DNA of 64,000 bases from Saitoella complicata NRRL Y-17804 (Eukaryota > Ascomycota > Saitoellomycetes > Saitoellales > Saitoellaceae). Of this stretch, positions 52,697-62,040 are shown one piece after another. The translations under genes were made by a program, and so were the position numbers. The stretch lies in contig NW_017566995.1 in assembly GCF_001661265.1 (NCBI RefSeq), positions 248,001 to 312,000 on the forward strand, given 5' to 3'. Each line of letters starts with the position of its first letter. The first letter of the stretch is position 1. The notes under the pieces were generated by a model, which saw nothing but the letters and a program-made list of their open reading frames with translations, was not told the DNA's origin and did no database searches.

Positions 52697-53090
52697 CGTT
52701 GATATGTCTTCAAATCGATTGCAACGGTAGCTCGGATACCAACGGCCGCGGTTTGAGGAAGAATTGCGCTGGCTTGGCTATTGACAAGCTCGTTGGGCTC
52801 GAAGCCGGTACCAGAACCTGCGACCTCAATGTACATGTCGGGCCGTCGGGATGCTGGGCAACTTCAGCATTCTTCTTGACAAGAGATAAGGGGATGTGTC
52901 GATTGTGCGAAGAGGCTTCTATTTCAGGAAAGACCTGACTCGGTGTCGACTACAGTTGACCAAGTCAACACGCCGGAGTATGTGCCAGGTTTACGGCAGA
53001 CGACTTACGAACTGCGAACGCACAAGCGGGGATTGACAGCCAGCGCCAATATTATTACTCAACTACCTATCGTACAGTTTTCGACCTCGC

Positions 53091-53837
53091 CTACCACTCA
53101 ATGGTCGAGCCATCATACTTGTGCAACACGACCTCCGACTCCGGGGTAACCTTCTCCAGCACCTTAATCATACCAGCAACACTGTCCTTGGGAGTGACCT
53201 GAGCACCCTCACCACCCATGTCAGTCTGCACCCATCCGGGGTGAACCATGACAGTTGCGATTCCCTCCTCTTTCAACGCATGAGCCCAGTACTTGACGGT
53301 CATGTTCAACGCCGCCTTGCTGGTGTGGTAAACCATCATGGAGTTGTCACCGGAAGAGTTGGCGAGAGATCCGCAGACGGATGAGACGAAAAGAACCTTC
53401 TTTGCTTGACCCTTGCGGAGGAGAGGGAGGAAGGTCTTGGTGACGACGGAGGGAGCGATGGTGTTTGTTCTTAACTCCTCGGCGAACCCTTGGGTGTCAA
53501 TCTCCCATGGCTTGTCAGCCTTCACGTCATTACGGCCAGCATTGTTGATGAGAACGTCAATGCTATCAGTCATGGACTCGATCTCCTTTCCTGCGCGCTC
53601 GATAGACTCGTCGGAGGCGAGGTCGAGCTGGACGAGGGAGAGCTTGCCGGGAGTCCCGGCATCGACCTTCTCGAAAGTCTTGAGCACAGCAGAGAGCTTG
53701 TCGAAGGAGGACTTGGAAGTGGAGAGGGAGCGAGCGCATGCGATGACATGGAAGCCCTTCTCGAGGTATTGACGAGCGAATTCGAGTCCGATTCCGCGGT
53801 TGGCTCCGGTAATGACGGCGGTCTTGATTGGCGACAT
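53091..53837 (-). CDS. Short-chain dehydrogenase/reductase
   Basis: Intronless, 248-residue classical SDR. The cofactor motif is TGANRGIGLEF, followed by NNAG and the active-site YHTSK (Tyr at about 167) with SSVCGSL supplying Ser. HPGWVQTDMGG is the usual following block. It most resembles the C-factor/sniffer-like carbonyl reductases. The acidic residue for NAD versus NADP choice is replaced by ARS after the second strand, suggesting NADP, which is inference. A TATATAG box lies about 60 nt upstream at 53898-53904. Confidence 0.93.
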   Translation of the reverse strand: MSPIKTAVITGANRGIGLEFARQYLEKGFHVIACARSLSTSKSSFDKLSAVLKTFEKVDAGTPGKLSLVQLDLASDESIERAGKEIESMTDSIDVLINNAGRNDVKADKPWEIDTQGFAEELRTNTIAPSVVTKTFLPLLRKGQAKKVLFVSSVCGSLANSSGDNSMMVYHTSKAALNMTVKYWAHALKEEGIATVMVHPGWVQTDMGGEGAQVTPKDSVAGMIKVLEKVTPESEVVLHKYDGSTIEW

Positions 53838-55138
53838 TGTGATGAGGTTTGTTTTTATGCAAGAGGTTGAGTGATTGCTGAAGCGAGTACAGGGTCCCTA
53901 TATATTCGAGGCAAACGGAGATCAATCGTCCGTGGATAACTGCGGGGCCGTCGGCATCGCTGGGTGACGTCGTCCGCTACTTCGGTCCCGACCGGCAACG
54001 CCGACCACGTGCGCGCGGGAGAGCATCAACCCGACATTTGCACCGGAAAACCTTCTGCCGGGGAGAACCCTGAACTTTTCGAAATACATGTGCAGGTTAC
54101 CTTTTGGTTACCCGGAGGAAGTTGTGAGGGGGCTCAGCTATGTCTGTGCATGGGGTAAGGTCTACGGGGCCAATTGGGAGGCTTCGAAACGTGCCGGACT
54201 GTACCGTGGCCATTGAGGATGGTGAACCCGATATTTGTTTACCTTGATTGAGGTTCACGTTGGCGACGATTGAAAGTTCTAGGTCAAGCCGAGCGGCTTA
54301 ACACCTGAGGGCTTGGCCAAGCGTCTTGACATTATTGGTTACAATGCTATCAGGAAGGGCCATCGATATCCACATACCTGAGGTACTCTACGCATTGGGA
54401 AGTGTAAGAGCGTGTATGAGCACTGGACGTGTTCAATCGAGGACCGTCGCAGTACATCGTCTAGCGGATGTTCCGGGGAGCTTAAGCGAGCCTTGAACCA
54501 TAGCGGATCAACAGCGATCGCTCGCTCTACCGCAAGCTAACTAGATTGCAGGTAAATGAGTTTTTGCTGATCATTTCATCCATATCATAAGCTTATTCGA
54601 CGAACGGTCCCACGTTACGTTTCTTCTCGCTCATCTCGCCCTCACCATCACGAAGCATGATGACACTGTCGGCGTCAGCAAGGCCCCTGCAGATCCTGTT
54701 TACTGACGTATGTTTACGTCGTCATCTTGTCTCTCTTCCGCTTCTTTTCTGCTTTATTCGTTTCGCGCTCGGACTTTCTGTTCCCATCTCGCTCACCTTC
54801 CTTTGTCCTCAGCGCGCCTCGATGCGCAAAACTGCATTGACACATGGTCCGGCTCATGGTGCGACGGGTGTATAAGAAGGGCCGTCCCACCTGGAAGCTT
54901 TCCTCACGAAACACAACCGACAACCGCTAGGTTCGACACATTCACTTCGCCTCTCGGCATCCTTTCCTTTTTCGTTTATTTCTTCGCCTTCTTCGATAAG
55001 CGCTGGTCGCCTTCGAACTTTTTTTCTCACGCACATACACGTTTAATCACCTACACGGTTATTTTTTCGACGCTCAGGCCTGGTGCCCTTTTCGTTACAA
55101 CAAACACTCTTTATTTTATCAACAAATACATCGATATA
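53838..55138. other. 1.3-kb intergenic region, no supported gene
   Basis: The largest gene-poor gap outside the transposon. It contains the SDR promoter on the left and, from about 54710, a pyrimidine-rich leader whose frame stays open into the secreted protein at 55139. Short frames in the middle have no recognisable product. No terminal repeats, tRNA or transposon parts were seen. Confidence 0.45.
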
Positions 55139-55747
55139 ATGCTGTTCACTACGAAGCTCGTTGGAGCCTTGACGGCCCTCGCTACGGTTACCTTTGCCGC
55201 TCCCATTCCCTCCATCCCTTCCTCCGAGATCGCCGCGGCTACGGCTGCTGGAGCTACTTTCCAGCTCCAAATCAACGCTGCCTCGGACCCGTCGATCGAC
55301 GGAGCTTACCTCACCTCTTCCACTTTCACCCCCTGGAGGGGCTACTCTGTGCAGATCACCACCCCCTCCTTCGATCTCTCCTCCGCTACCGAGTTCTCCA
55401 TCCGTCCTAACGGCAACGTGGCTACTCCTTCCCAGGACCTCGTCTTCGTCGACCCCGATAACTGGGGAACCTCCCTCTCCTACCTCCTCACCGCCGGCGA
55501 ACGTCAACAAATGTCAGCAATCGAGGCCGCCAAACTCCCCGTTGCCATCCTCGACGACGAAGGGTTCTTGCAAGTTACCTGGCCCGAAAAGAACGAGACG
55601 GCCGTTATGAAGGTGTGTGATGGAAGACTCGTGATGGGTGTTGAGGGTGGAAGGTGGGATAATGCGTGTTCGGGGGATGTTACGGTTAGTTTGGTGCAGG
55701 ATAATCAGAGTTCGGATTGGTCTTTGATGCCGGATCTGGCGTGGTAG
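55139..55747 (+). CDS. Small secreted protein of unknown function
   Basis: Intronless, 202 residues, with signal peptide MLFTTKLVGALTALATVTFA and predicted cleavage near AAP. The mature part is Ser/Ala-rich with two cysteines near the end (KVCDGRLVMGV and NACSGDVTVSL), likely one disulfide. The spacing of the C-terminal block is weakly reminiscent of fungal PhiA-like cell-wall proteins, but that is only a suggestion. An in-frame ATG at 54710 would add 143 residues; that extension is Ser/Phe-rich, comes from a pyrimidine-rich leader and would bury the signal peptide, so 55139 is chosen. Confidence 0.75.
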   Translation: MLFTTKLVGALTALATVTFAAPIPSIPSSEIAAATAAGATFQLQINAASDPSIDGAYLTSSTFTPWRGYSVQITTPSFDLSSATEFSIRPNGNVATPSQDLVFVDPDNWGTSLSYLLTAGERQQMSAIEAAKLPVAILDDEGFLQVTWPEKNETAVMKVCDGRLVMGVEGGRWDNACSGDVTVSLVQDNQSSDWSLMPDLAW

Positions 55748-56164
55748 TCAGTTAGTCGACTGATTGCCACTCGTTTCGTCTCTGCTACGCTCCTGTCGTG
55801 ACCTATGGCGGTTCCACCACCACTCAAGTTTAACGTCAACTGCGGTGCTTGCGGGAACGTCTGTCTGGAGGGAGTAATCGTTTGCAGTCCATATAGTGAG
55901 AATTGTATAATTATTTGTCATGACGTCACGTCCATTTGTCCCCAATAGAACCAAGGCATGGCCAAACCGCAAAACACAACACCAAACAACAATTCAATTG
56001 GACTCGATTGATCCATCAACAAAACGGCATCATCTTCAACTGATCCATATTCCCGCTTCGAAGACACATTCTTCCTTCTCAATTCGCCCGTTTTACTCCA
56101 CCAATACCCATACCTCGACGGTCCTCCCGCACGACACCGTCAATCCACTACTTCAACAACAACA
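55748..56164. other. Intergenic region
   Basis: About 420 nt between two plus-strand genes. The right part (55970-56160) is a CA-rich leader of the DUF1295 gene. Nothing else recognised. Confidence 0.4.
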
Positions 56165-57313
56165 ATGCCGATCTTCTCTAAACCGCAAATGCCCGAGCCC
56201 TCAACCACAACCCAACTCGGCCTGCGCGTCCTCGACCCCCTCCTCTTCCAACCCCTCACCGCCTCAGCTCTCCTTTACGCAGGCAGCATGACGACCGCCT
56301 ACGCCCTCGCCCGCACCCAAGATAAAACAGACGTCATCGATATGTTTTGGGGCTCGGCTATGAGTGTCAACGCACTCTGGCACTCTGTCGGGAGGAGATT
56401 GTGGCAGGGCGAGGGAGGGGGTGATATCTGGACTGGGATGAGTTGGAGGGAGAAGGTGATCCTCGGAACCCTTGTTGCTTGGGGTGGGAGATTGACGTAT
56501 AGGATTGTCACGAGGAATGCGGGGAAGAGGGAGGATTCGAGGTATACGGACGTGAAGGAGGAGAGAAAGAAGGAGAGGAAGGGATACTGGAACTGGGCGT
56601 ACCCCGCTATCTTCCTCTCCCAAGCCGGTATGCAATGGCTCATCACCATCCCCTCCACCCTCGCTCTACACCTCTCTACACCGCAGGCCATCACCCCGCC
56701 TTTCTCATTCCTCGATTTCGTGGCGATTACGACCCTTACCACCGGCCTCGCGACCGAAATCGTCGCAGACTACCAACTCGACACATTCAAATCCAAATCC
56801 AACGCATCCAAGGGCAAGATCTGCAGAGAGGGCTTATGGGACGTCGTCCGTCACCCAAACTACCTCGGCGACATCCTCACCCACGCCGGAATCGGACTCC
56901 TCTCATACCTCACCGTCCCCTCCGCCGTATCCCCGTATCTATCCCCGATCTTTGCGATTGGACCTATTGCGAATTATGTCTTTTTGAGGTATATCGGTGG
57001 TGATGAAGTCACGGAACAAAACCAGCTCAAACGTTATCGGGAGGATGCGAATAGGACGTATCCGGGGATGAGTATCGAGAAAGCGGCGACGCATCCCGAG
57101 TTGCAGGAGGCTAAGACCAAGTTGGTCGAGTTTGAGTCGTATAGGAAGGAGAGGAATGCGGTTTGGCCGTCTCTTACAGGATTGCAGGGGGGAGGGAAGT
57201 GGTGGGTTGCGGGGGTTGTGGGGGGTGCGAGTGTTGTTGGGTTGGCCTGTGGGGAAGGGGTTGGGAGGTGGGTTAGGGGGGGTGGGGTTGAGGGGAGGTT
57301 TGCATTGCAGTGA
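56165..57313 (+). CDS. DUF1295 / steroid 5-alpha-reductase-like membrane protein
   Basis: Intronless, 382 residues with about six hydrophobic spans. Characteristic blocks are DVIDMFWGSAMSVNALWHS, then AWGGRLTYRIVTRN, NWAYPAIFLSQAGMQWLIT, ATEIVADYQLDTFKSK and the cofactor-side motif LWDVVRHPNYLGDILTHAGI, which resembles the C-terminal region of sterol reductases and isoprenylcysteine methyltransferases. The enzyme activity is unknown. The last 40 residues are Gly/Val-rich and come from a very G-rich codon block. It precedes tRNA-Ser copy 2 by about 330 nt. Confidence 0.88.
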   Translation: MPIFSKPQMPEPSTTTQLGLRVLDPLLFQPLTASALLYAGSMTTAYALARTQDKTDVIDMFWGSAMSVNALWHSVGRRLWQGEGGGDIWTGMSWREKVILGTLVAWGGRLTYRIVTRNAGKREDSRYTDVKEERKKERKGYWNWAYPAIFLSQAGMQWLITIPSTLALHLSTPQAITPPFSFLDFVAITTLTTGLATEIVADYQLDTFKSKSNASKGKICREGLWDVVRHPNYLGDILTHAGIGLLSYLTVPSAVSPYLSPIFAIGPIANYVFLRYIGGDEVTEQNQLKRYREDANRTYPGMSIEKAATHPELQEAKTKLVEFESYRKERNAVWPSLTGLQGGGKWWVAGVVGGASVVGLACGEGVGRWVRGGGVEGRFALQ

Positions 57314-57645
57314 GTTGTGAGTAGGCGGACCGAACGAGCGACTACGCGAAGTGAGTGAGGTGTGGGAGTGAAGGGAACGAAGCAATGCGTGGCGTGTTCT
57401 CCACTTAATGAGTTGATGGCTTTTGTAGGATACCTTGATATCGTTTATATACCGGTCATATCTTATCCTTTTCGTTCATGTCATGATTGTGGTCTGCCCC
57501 GCATTGTACATACGACGACCAAGGGTCGACCAGGCAAGGATGTCTGCTCAGAGGATATCAATGGAGTTGCAAATGAGCCTTTCTTGCCTTTCCCGCACTC
57601 TTCGTTTTCATTGCTTGCGAGAGGAGGAAAGAGAAAAAGAATTGA
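57314..57645. other. Intergenic region before tRNA-Ser copy 2
   Basis: No gene recognised. The last 45 nt share sequence (CATTGCTTGCGAGAGG and the GAGAAAAAGA stretch) with the 3' flank of tRNA-Ser copy 3. Confidence 0.4.
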
Positions 57646-57727
57646 CGTCAGCGACAGGACTCGAACCTGCGCACGGAGACCGTAAGAGATTTCTAATCTC
57701 TCTCCTTAACCACTCGGACACGCTGAC
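57646..57727 (-). tRNA. tRNA-Ser (AGA), copy 2
   Basis: Identical 82-nt sequence to copy 1, with the same AGA anticodon, long variable arm and matching acceptor stem. Its 5' flank (TGAATTGATGAC) is shared with copy 1 and its 3' flank with copy 3. Confidence 0.97.
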
Positions 57728-58192
57728 TGAATTGATGACGGGATTGGCCCCTTGCGTTCATTGCAATGACTGACAAAAAGGATGACACCTGGGGTTATTA
57801 AACTCAAGTTAGATGCTACAGTAGCTATCGACGTTGAGTCTTGATTTTCAAGCGAGTGCGATCTTTTAAAGTACCTAACAACCCTTAAAATCACCCCGGG
57901 TTCATCGGTGTCTCACGCTGTCTCAAATTCATTCAACGATCCCGTCGCCGGAGAAAGTAAACGAATGAGATGGCCGCGGTAATGAGCAGAGGTGGAGTTA
58001 TGTTTCACGTCGATATTCCAGTGTCAAACAACGTTATGAGGGTAAAGCAGGGGTGGTGAACGAAGCGAGAGATATAAATAGCCGTACAAGGTCCAGCTAC
58101 GGAGTGAAGGTTGGGATCGTTAGAAGCCCGTCACTCATTCTCTTGTTTTTCGACACTACTCTCTTCATCAACACTCTCTTGACGCAGTCATC
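57728..58192. promoter_or_regulatory. Promoter region of secreted protein 2
   Basis: 465 nt containing a TATA box at 58073-58080 and a short pyrimidine-rich leader before 58193. No other gene seen. Confidence 0.5.
58073..58080 (+). promoter_or_regulatory. TATA box of secreted protein 2
   Basis: TATAAATA about 113 nt upstream of the start codon. Confidence 0.6.
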
Positions 58193-59923
58193 ATGCGTTA
58201 CATCACGCTCTTTACCTCGGTGGCCGTCTCCTCGTTCACGGCTGGGACAGTTGTTGCGGCCTCCGTTCTCCATCCCGCGGCGCTCAACGTCACGGGCCCG
58301 TACCAGTTCGCCAACACGAGCGCTGCTCTCGTCGGTGCGGGAGATGTTGGGCAAGACATGGTCGCCTCCAGTCATGTTGCCGGTCCCGATGGTGGTTTTG
58401 CAATTGCTTCCGAGACACCAGTGCCCGTCGTCATCTACGAAGCAGAAGCCGAAGACTTCTATATAAGTGTTACGGACGTCTCGCCTGTCCAGCAAGCTAC
58501 GTCGGCGAATACTTGTCCAGCGCCTACCTTCACTTACGGCCAAGTCGTTACGAACCCCGCGCAAACGATCACTTCGGCCACTACAACTCACCTCCTCGCC
58601 TCCTCTACCTGTCTTGCCGGTACACTCACCTACTACATCCAGACCTCCTCCGCCGTCGCTGCACTCCCATACTCCGAGCTCACCGCCGCAACCCACACCC
58701 TCACAGTTACCGAGTTCATTGATGAACGCGTCGTCGCTACGGGGGTATGGGAGGTCAGTCCGAGTACGGTCACGGTCGTGAAGACAGTCGAGGGAACTGG
58801 TGTGTTTGAGATGGGCAAGGGAAAGACGTACACGATGAGCGAGAGTGGGGAAGTGGCGTATTGTAGTGAGAGCACGGTTGAAATCACCGAGACGGTGAAG
58901 CCAACGAAGACTGTGACGATTACGAGTTGGGTCACCATCTCCTCGTCTGTTCCGAGTCAGTCTTGGGCGTGGTTCGAGAGTGACGAGGTCGAGGCTTTGT
59001 GTGCATCTCTTGTTGGTACCGCGACGAGGGATGTGACGATGACCTCCACCTCCACCACATTCGTTCAAAACTTCGTTACGAGCACGTATGACTTGTTCAA
59101 TACGACCACCTACCCCGTCGCCCTCAACAAGACAGCTATCGCTTTCTTCACGTCCACGAATGTGGTGCCGGCGTACGCCACTGTCAACACATCCAGTGTC
59201 TACAACATCTCCGTCCCGAGCACCGCCCAAACGTCAACGACAAGCACCTTGATAGACGTGTCAGACGTGACCGAGACGCCGTATACCACAACGACCGAAG
59301 CAGTCCCTACCACGAGCACCACCGTCACGACTTCAGCCGTAACGTCGACTTCTACGACTTTTGTCTATCTGCCAAAGCGCGCAAACGGTGTTGTGGGTGC
59401 GTTCGATGCAGCCTTGGAGGAGAACGAGAATCGTGTCGTCGAGATGTGTCTCGCAAAGTTCGGCCGTTCCACGGTGACGCTTAGCCACGCTGCCACCGAA
59501 GTACAGAGTGTACTGGAGAAGAATGGCACAGTGATCAGCACCCGTACCTCCGTCATCTCCGCACCGGTCCTCGTACCCACCGTCATCACTACAACCACGC
59601 TCCCCATCACAGAACAAGTCACGTCGACATCCACGGTGACGGACGTCATTGCTGTTCCCTCCACAGTCACCTACATCGACGGGACCTCCACCCTCATCTC
59701 CGTCACCACCGTCTCCTCTACAATGACATTGACAGCACCCGCAATCGTCGTGACGGAGTCTACGCCTACTGTGGTTGGTACACAGACGCAAACGGTCACG
59801 ACGACGACAACGGTAGTGTTTGCGACGTGTGCCGCGCCTGGACAACCCTGCGATTTGTACAATCCAGGTGCCTGCTGTAATCTTATTTGTTTCCGCCAGG
59901 GACTGAACTCTTTCTGTGGTTAG
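58193..59923 (+). CDS. Secreted Ser/Thr-rich stalk protein 2 with C-terminal knottin-like module
   Basis: Intronless, 576 residues, paralogue of the proteins at 41835 and 60157. Signal peptide MRYITLFTSVAVSSFTAGTV. Shared landmarks: CPAPTFTYGQVVTNPAQTIT; YYIQTSSAVAALPYSELT and LTVTEFIDERVVATG; LCASLVGTATRDVTMTST; and FDAALEENENRVVEMCLAKF followed by LEKNGTVISTRTSVISAPV. A dibasic LPKR just before the last block is a candidate Kex2 site. The final 31 residues carry six cysteines spaced C-x6-C-x7-CC-x3-C-x8-C, fitting the inhibitor-cystine-knot spacing. No GPI tail. Function unknown; a glycosylated stalk bearing or releasing a small disulfide module is inferred. Confidence 0.85.
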   Translation: MRYITLFTSVAVSSFTAGTVVAASVLHPAALNVTGPYQFANTSAALVGAGDVGQDMVASSHVAGPDGGFAIASETPVPVVIYEAEAEDFYISVTDVSPVQQATSANTCPAPTFTYGQVVTNPAQTITSATTTHLLASSTCLAGTLTYYIQTSSAVAALPYSELTAATHTLTVTEFIDERVVATGVWEVSPSTVTVVKTVEGTGVFEMGKGKTYTMSESGEVAYCSESTVEITETVKPTKTVTITSWVTISSSVPSQSWAWFESDEVEALCASLVGTATRDVTMTSTSTTFVQNFVTSTYDLFNTTTYPVALNKTAIAFFTSTNVVPAYATVNTSSVYNISVPSTAQTSTTSTLIDVSDVTETPYTTTTEAVPTTSTTVTTSAVTSTSTTFVYLPKRANGVVGAFDAALEENENRVVEMCLAKFGRSTVTLSHAATEVQSVLEKNGTVISTRTSVISAPVLVPTVITTTTLPITEQVTSTSTVTDVIAVPSTVTYIDGTSTLISVTTVSSTMTLTAPAIVVTESTPTVVGTQTQTVTTTTTVVFATCAAPGQPCDLYNPGACCNLICFRQGLNSFCG

Positions 59924-60103
59924 CTATGTCTATAATAAAATTCTCTCTCTGTTGTTTCCCTTGCTTTCTCCGGCCGGCGGTGACTTTGACCGTACCCCGC
60001 CAACCCTTGCTTTCACTAGCGCGGGTCTGGCAGTTGGTCTGTGCGCTTCGGCCTAACCTTAATTTGCGAGAATTCAAAATATTATTGTTAGGCTTGGGGA
60101 GGA

Positions 60104-60109
60104 TATAAG
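60104..60109 (+). promoter_or_regulatory. TATA-like element of secreted protein 3
   Basis: TATAAG about 50 nt upstream of the start codon at 60157, in a 233-nt gap after secreted protein 2. Confidence 0.45.
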
Positions 60110-60156
60110 GAAGCCGTCCCGCCCCCGTCGAGGAGCGAGTACATACCTCGACAAAT

Positions 60157-62040
60157 ATGCGATTCGTGCCTCTTCTCGCCGCGGCTTCCCTGCTCAACTT
60201 GGCTTCGGCCTCCCCGGCGCTCCTCTGGCGCAGAAATGCCACCACCTTCTCAAACGCAACCGAGAACACGCACACCACGATCTCTACTTCGACTTTGACC
60301 CTCACTGAGCCTGCTGCTTCATTTGATGCTGCCGCGATCGCCGCTATCCAGGTCGGATCCGCTCCTTCGTTAGCCGGCGTTGCAGATGTCGACTCCAACA
60401 CAGCAACCACTACCCAGACTCACTTCGTTACCGTGGATTCTCCTATCACCAGCACTGAGATCGGCCAGTGCGCACAACCTACTGTTACCTTTGGACAGTT
60501 GATCACGGACTCAGCGCAATTGATCACCTCCGCTACTACAGACTACGCCATCGCTTCAACCTCTATCTCTGGAGCCCAAGACTATTCGTACTACGTCCAA
60601 ACCTCCTCAGCAGCTGCTGTCATCGCTTACTCAGACCTCTTCGCTTCTGTCCGGACGCTCACAATCACAGAGTACGTTGACGGTACTGCGATCGCGACTG
60701 GAACCTATGAGGTTGCTGCTACGGCCGTCGCCACTCCTGTGCTCACGACGCTCACCGAGCCAGAGGAGGTGGTTATTGGTGGCACTACCAGGACGCTTAC
60801 CGAGGGTGGAAGTGTCGCATATTTGACCACCACTACGACAACCGTGACGTCCACCATCCTCGCCGCTGGCTCTTCGAGCCCGACGAGTACTTCCGGGTGG
60901 AGCTGGAGTGGCGCTGAGGTTTTGGCACTCTGCCGCTCATTCGTCGGTACCCTTACGGAGGATGTCACCGGCACGGTGACCTCGACGGTATACCAACAAT
61001 CCAACACGACGAGTACTCTATCCGTGACTGCCAATAGCACGTATCCCGTCACTGTCCCTCGAACCGCTACCGAGCGCGCAACATCCACCTCCATCAACTA
61101 CGACCGTCGCAACGTTACCTCGAGCGTGTACTACAACGTATCAGTACCTAGCACGACAAGGACGGCGACTACGTCCACGTATGTCTCTCTATCCGAGCTC
61201 ACGGAGACTCCGGAGCCGGTTACGAGTACGTACCCCACCACCGAGGTTGAATCCACTGCTACCACGACGACTTCAACATCGTACAGCACATGGTCTTCTA
61301 CCACCCCTACTGCCCCTACTGTGACTGTTTACAAGAAACGTACGTTGAGTTTGGAAGATGAGTTCCAGGCTGCGGTTCGGGCTAACTCGCAGAGTGTGCG
61401 TAACGCATGTTTGGCAAACTTCGAGATGCCCACCGTCACGGTTTCGAAGGAGGTCCTCGCCGTGGAGACCATCGTCGAGAAGGACGGCACGGTGGTTGCC
61501 ACCCATGTCTCCGTAGCGTCTACTCCCGTCTTCGTCACTACTATTGTGGCTACGGCTACCTCCCAGGTTGTCGATATGTTGAACCAGACGATTACGTCTT
61601 CGTTTACGCAGAGCGTGCCGACGTCCGTTACGTACGTAGCGAGCACGGCTACTGATATCACAGTTCAGACGCTCAATTCTACCATTATTACCACGCTCCC
61701 CGCTGCTACGATCTCGGCGTACAGCACAACGACAGAGACTGCAGTTTCGACTTCCACGATCGTGTCCACCGTCCTGCGTTGTCCCATCCCCGACTCCCAA
61801 AGGCGATCAGCGGTAGGCACGATCGGTATTGATCGACCTAGTACCGGCCAACTTCTTGTCGTGAGCGCTGCGTCTGGTGAGGATTGTTGTGTAGTGTGTT
61901 ATACGACGGTGGGGTGTTCCGCCTTTGTGTATTGGGGTCCACAGTTCTGTGTCCTTGCTACATCGGGGACTGATACTTGTAGCGCGAGTAGCGTGTACTT
62001 GATTGAGAATGAAGGTGGTCCGGGTGGGTATTTGTGTTGA
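60157..62040 (+). CDS. Secreted Ser/Thr-rich stalk protein 3 with C-terminal apple/PAN-like module
   Basis: Intronless, 627 residues, tandem with protein 2. Signal peptide MRFVPLLAAASLLNLASASP. Landmarks: CAQPTVTFGQLITDSAQLIT; YYVQTSSAAAVIAYSDLF and LTITEYVDGTAIATGTYEV; LCRSFVGTLTEDVTGTVTS; and FQAAVRANSQSVRNACLANF followed by VEKDGTVVATHVSVASTPV. YKKR precedes the last block, the same place as LPKR in protein 2. After the stalk, about 90 residues form a Cys-rich module (DCCVVCYTTVGCSAFVYW then FCVLATSGTDTC) resembling fungal apple/PAN-like domains, which bind carbohydrate or protein in other contexts. Function is inferred to be cell-surface or matrix. Confidence 0.85.
   Translation: MRFVPLLAAASLLNLASASPALLWRRNATTFSNATENTHTTISTSTLTLTEPAASFDAAAIAAIQVGSAPSLAGVADVDSNTATTTQTHFVTVDSPITSTEIGQCAQPTVTFGQLITDSAQLITSATTDYAIASTSISGAQDYSYYVQTSSAAAVIAYSDLFASVRTLTITEYVDGTAIATGTYEVAATAVATPVLTTLTEPEEVVIGGTTRTLTEGGSVAYLTTTTTTVTSTILAAGSSSPTSTSGWSWSGAEVLALCRSFVGTLTEDVTGTVTSTVYQQSNTTSTLSVTANSTYPVTVPRTATERATSTSINYDRRNVTSSVYYNVSVPSTTRTATTSTYVSLSELTETPEPVTSTYPTTEVESTATTTTSTSYSTWSSTTPTAPTVTVYKKRTLSLEDEFQAAVRANSQSVRNACLANFEMPTVTVSKEVLAVETIVEKDGTVVATHVSVASTPVFVTTIVATATSQVVDMLNQTITSSFTQSVPTSVTYVASTATDITVQTLNSTIITTLPAATISAYSTTTETAVSTSTIVSTVLRCPIPDSQRRSAVGTIGIDRPSTGQLLVVSAASGEDCCVVCYTTVGCSAFVYWGPQFCVLATSGTDTCSASSVYLIENEGGPGGYLC

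Noticed and set aside
52612-52938. Plus-strand frame opposite the possible membrane-protein exon
   Set aside because: It starts without a good ATG, shows no family pattern and lies antisense to a more protein-like frame with a membrane span.
54710-55138. Upstream ATG extension of the small secreted protein
   Set aside because: The extension is a translated pyrimidine-rich leader and would place the clear signal peptide 143 residues inside the protein.
58097-59230. Minus-strand 377-codon frame across secreted protein 2
   Set aside because: Antisense shadow of Thr- and Val-rich codons; the plus-strand protein has a signal peptide, TATA box and paralogues.
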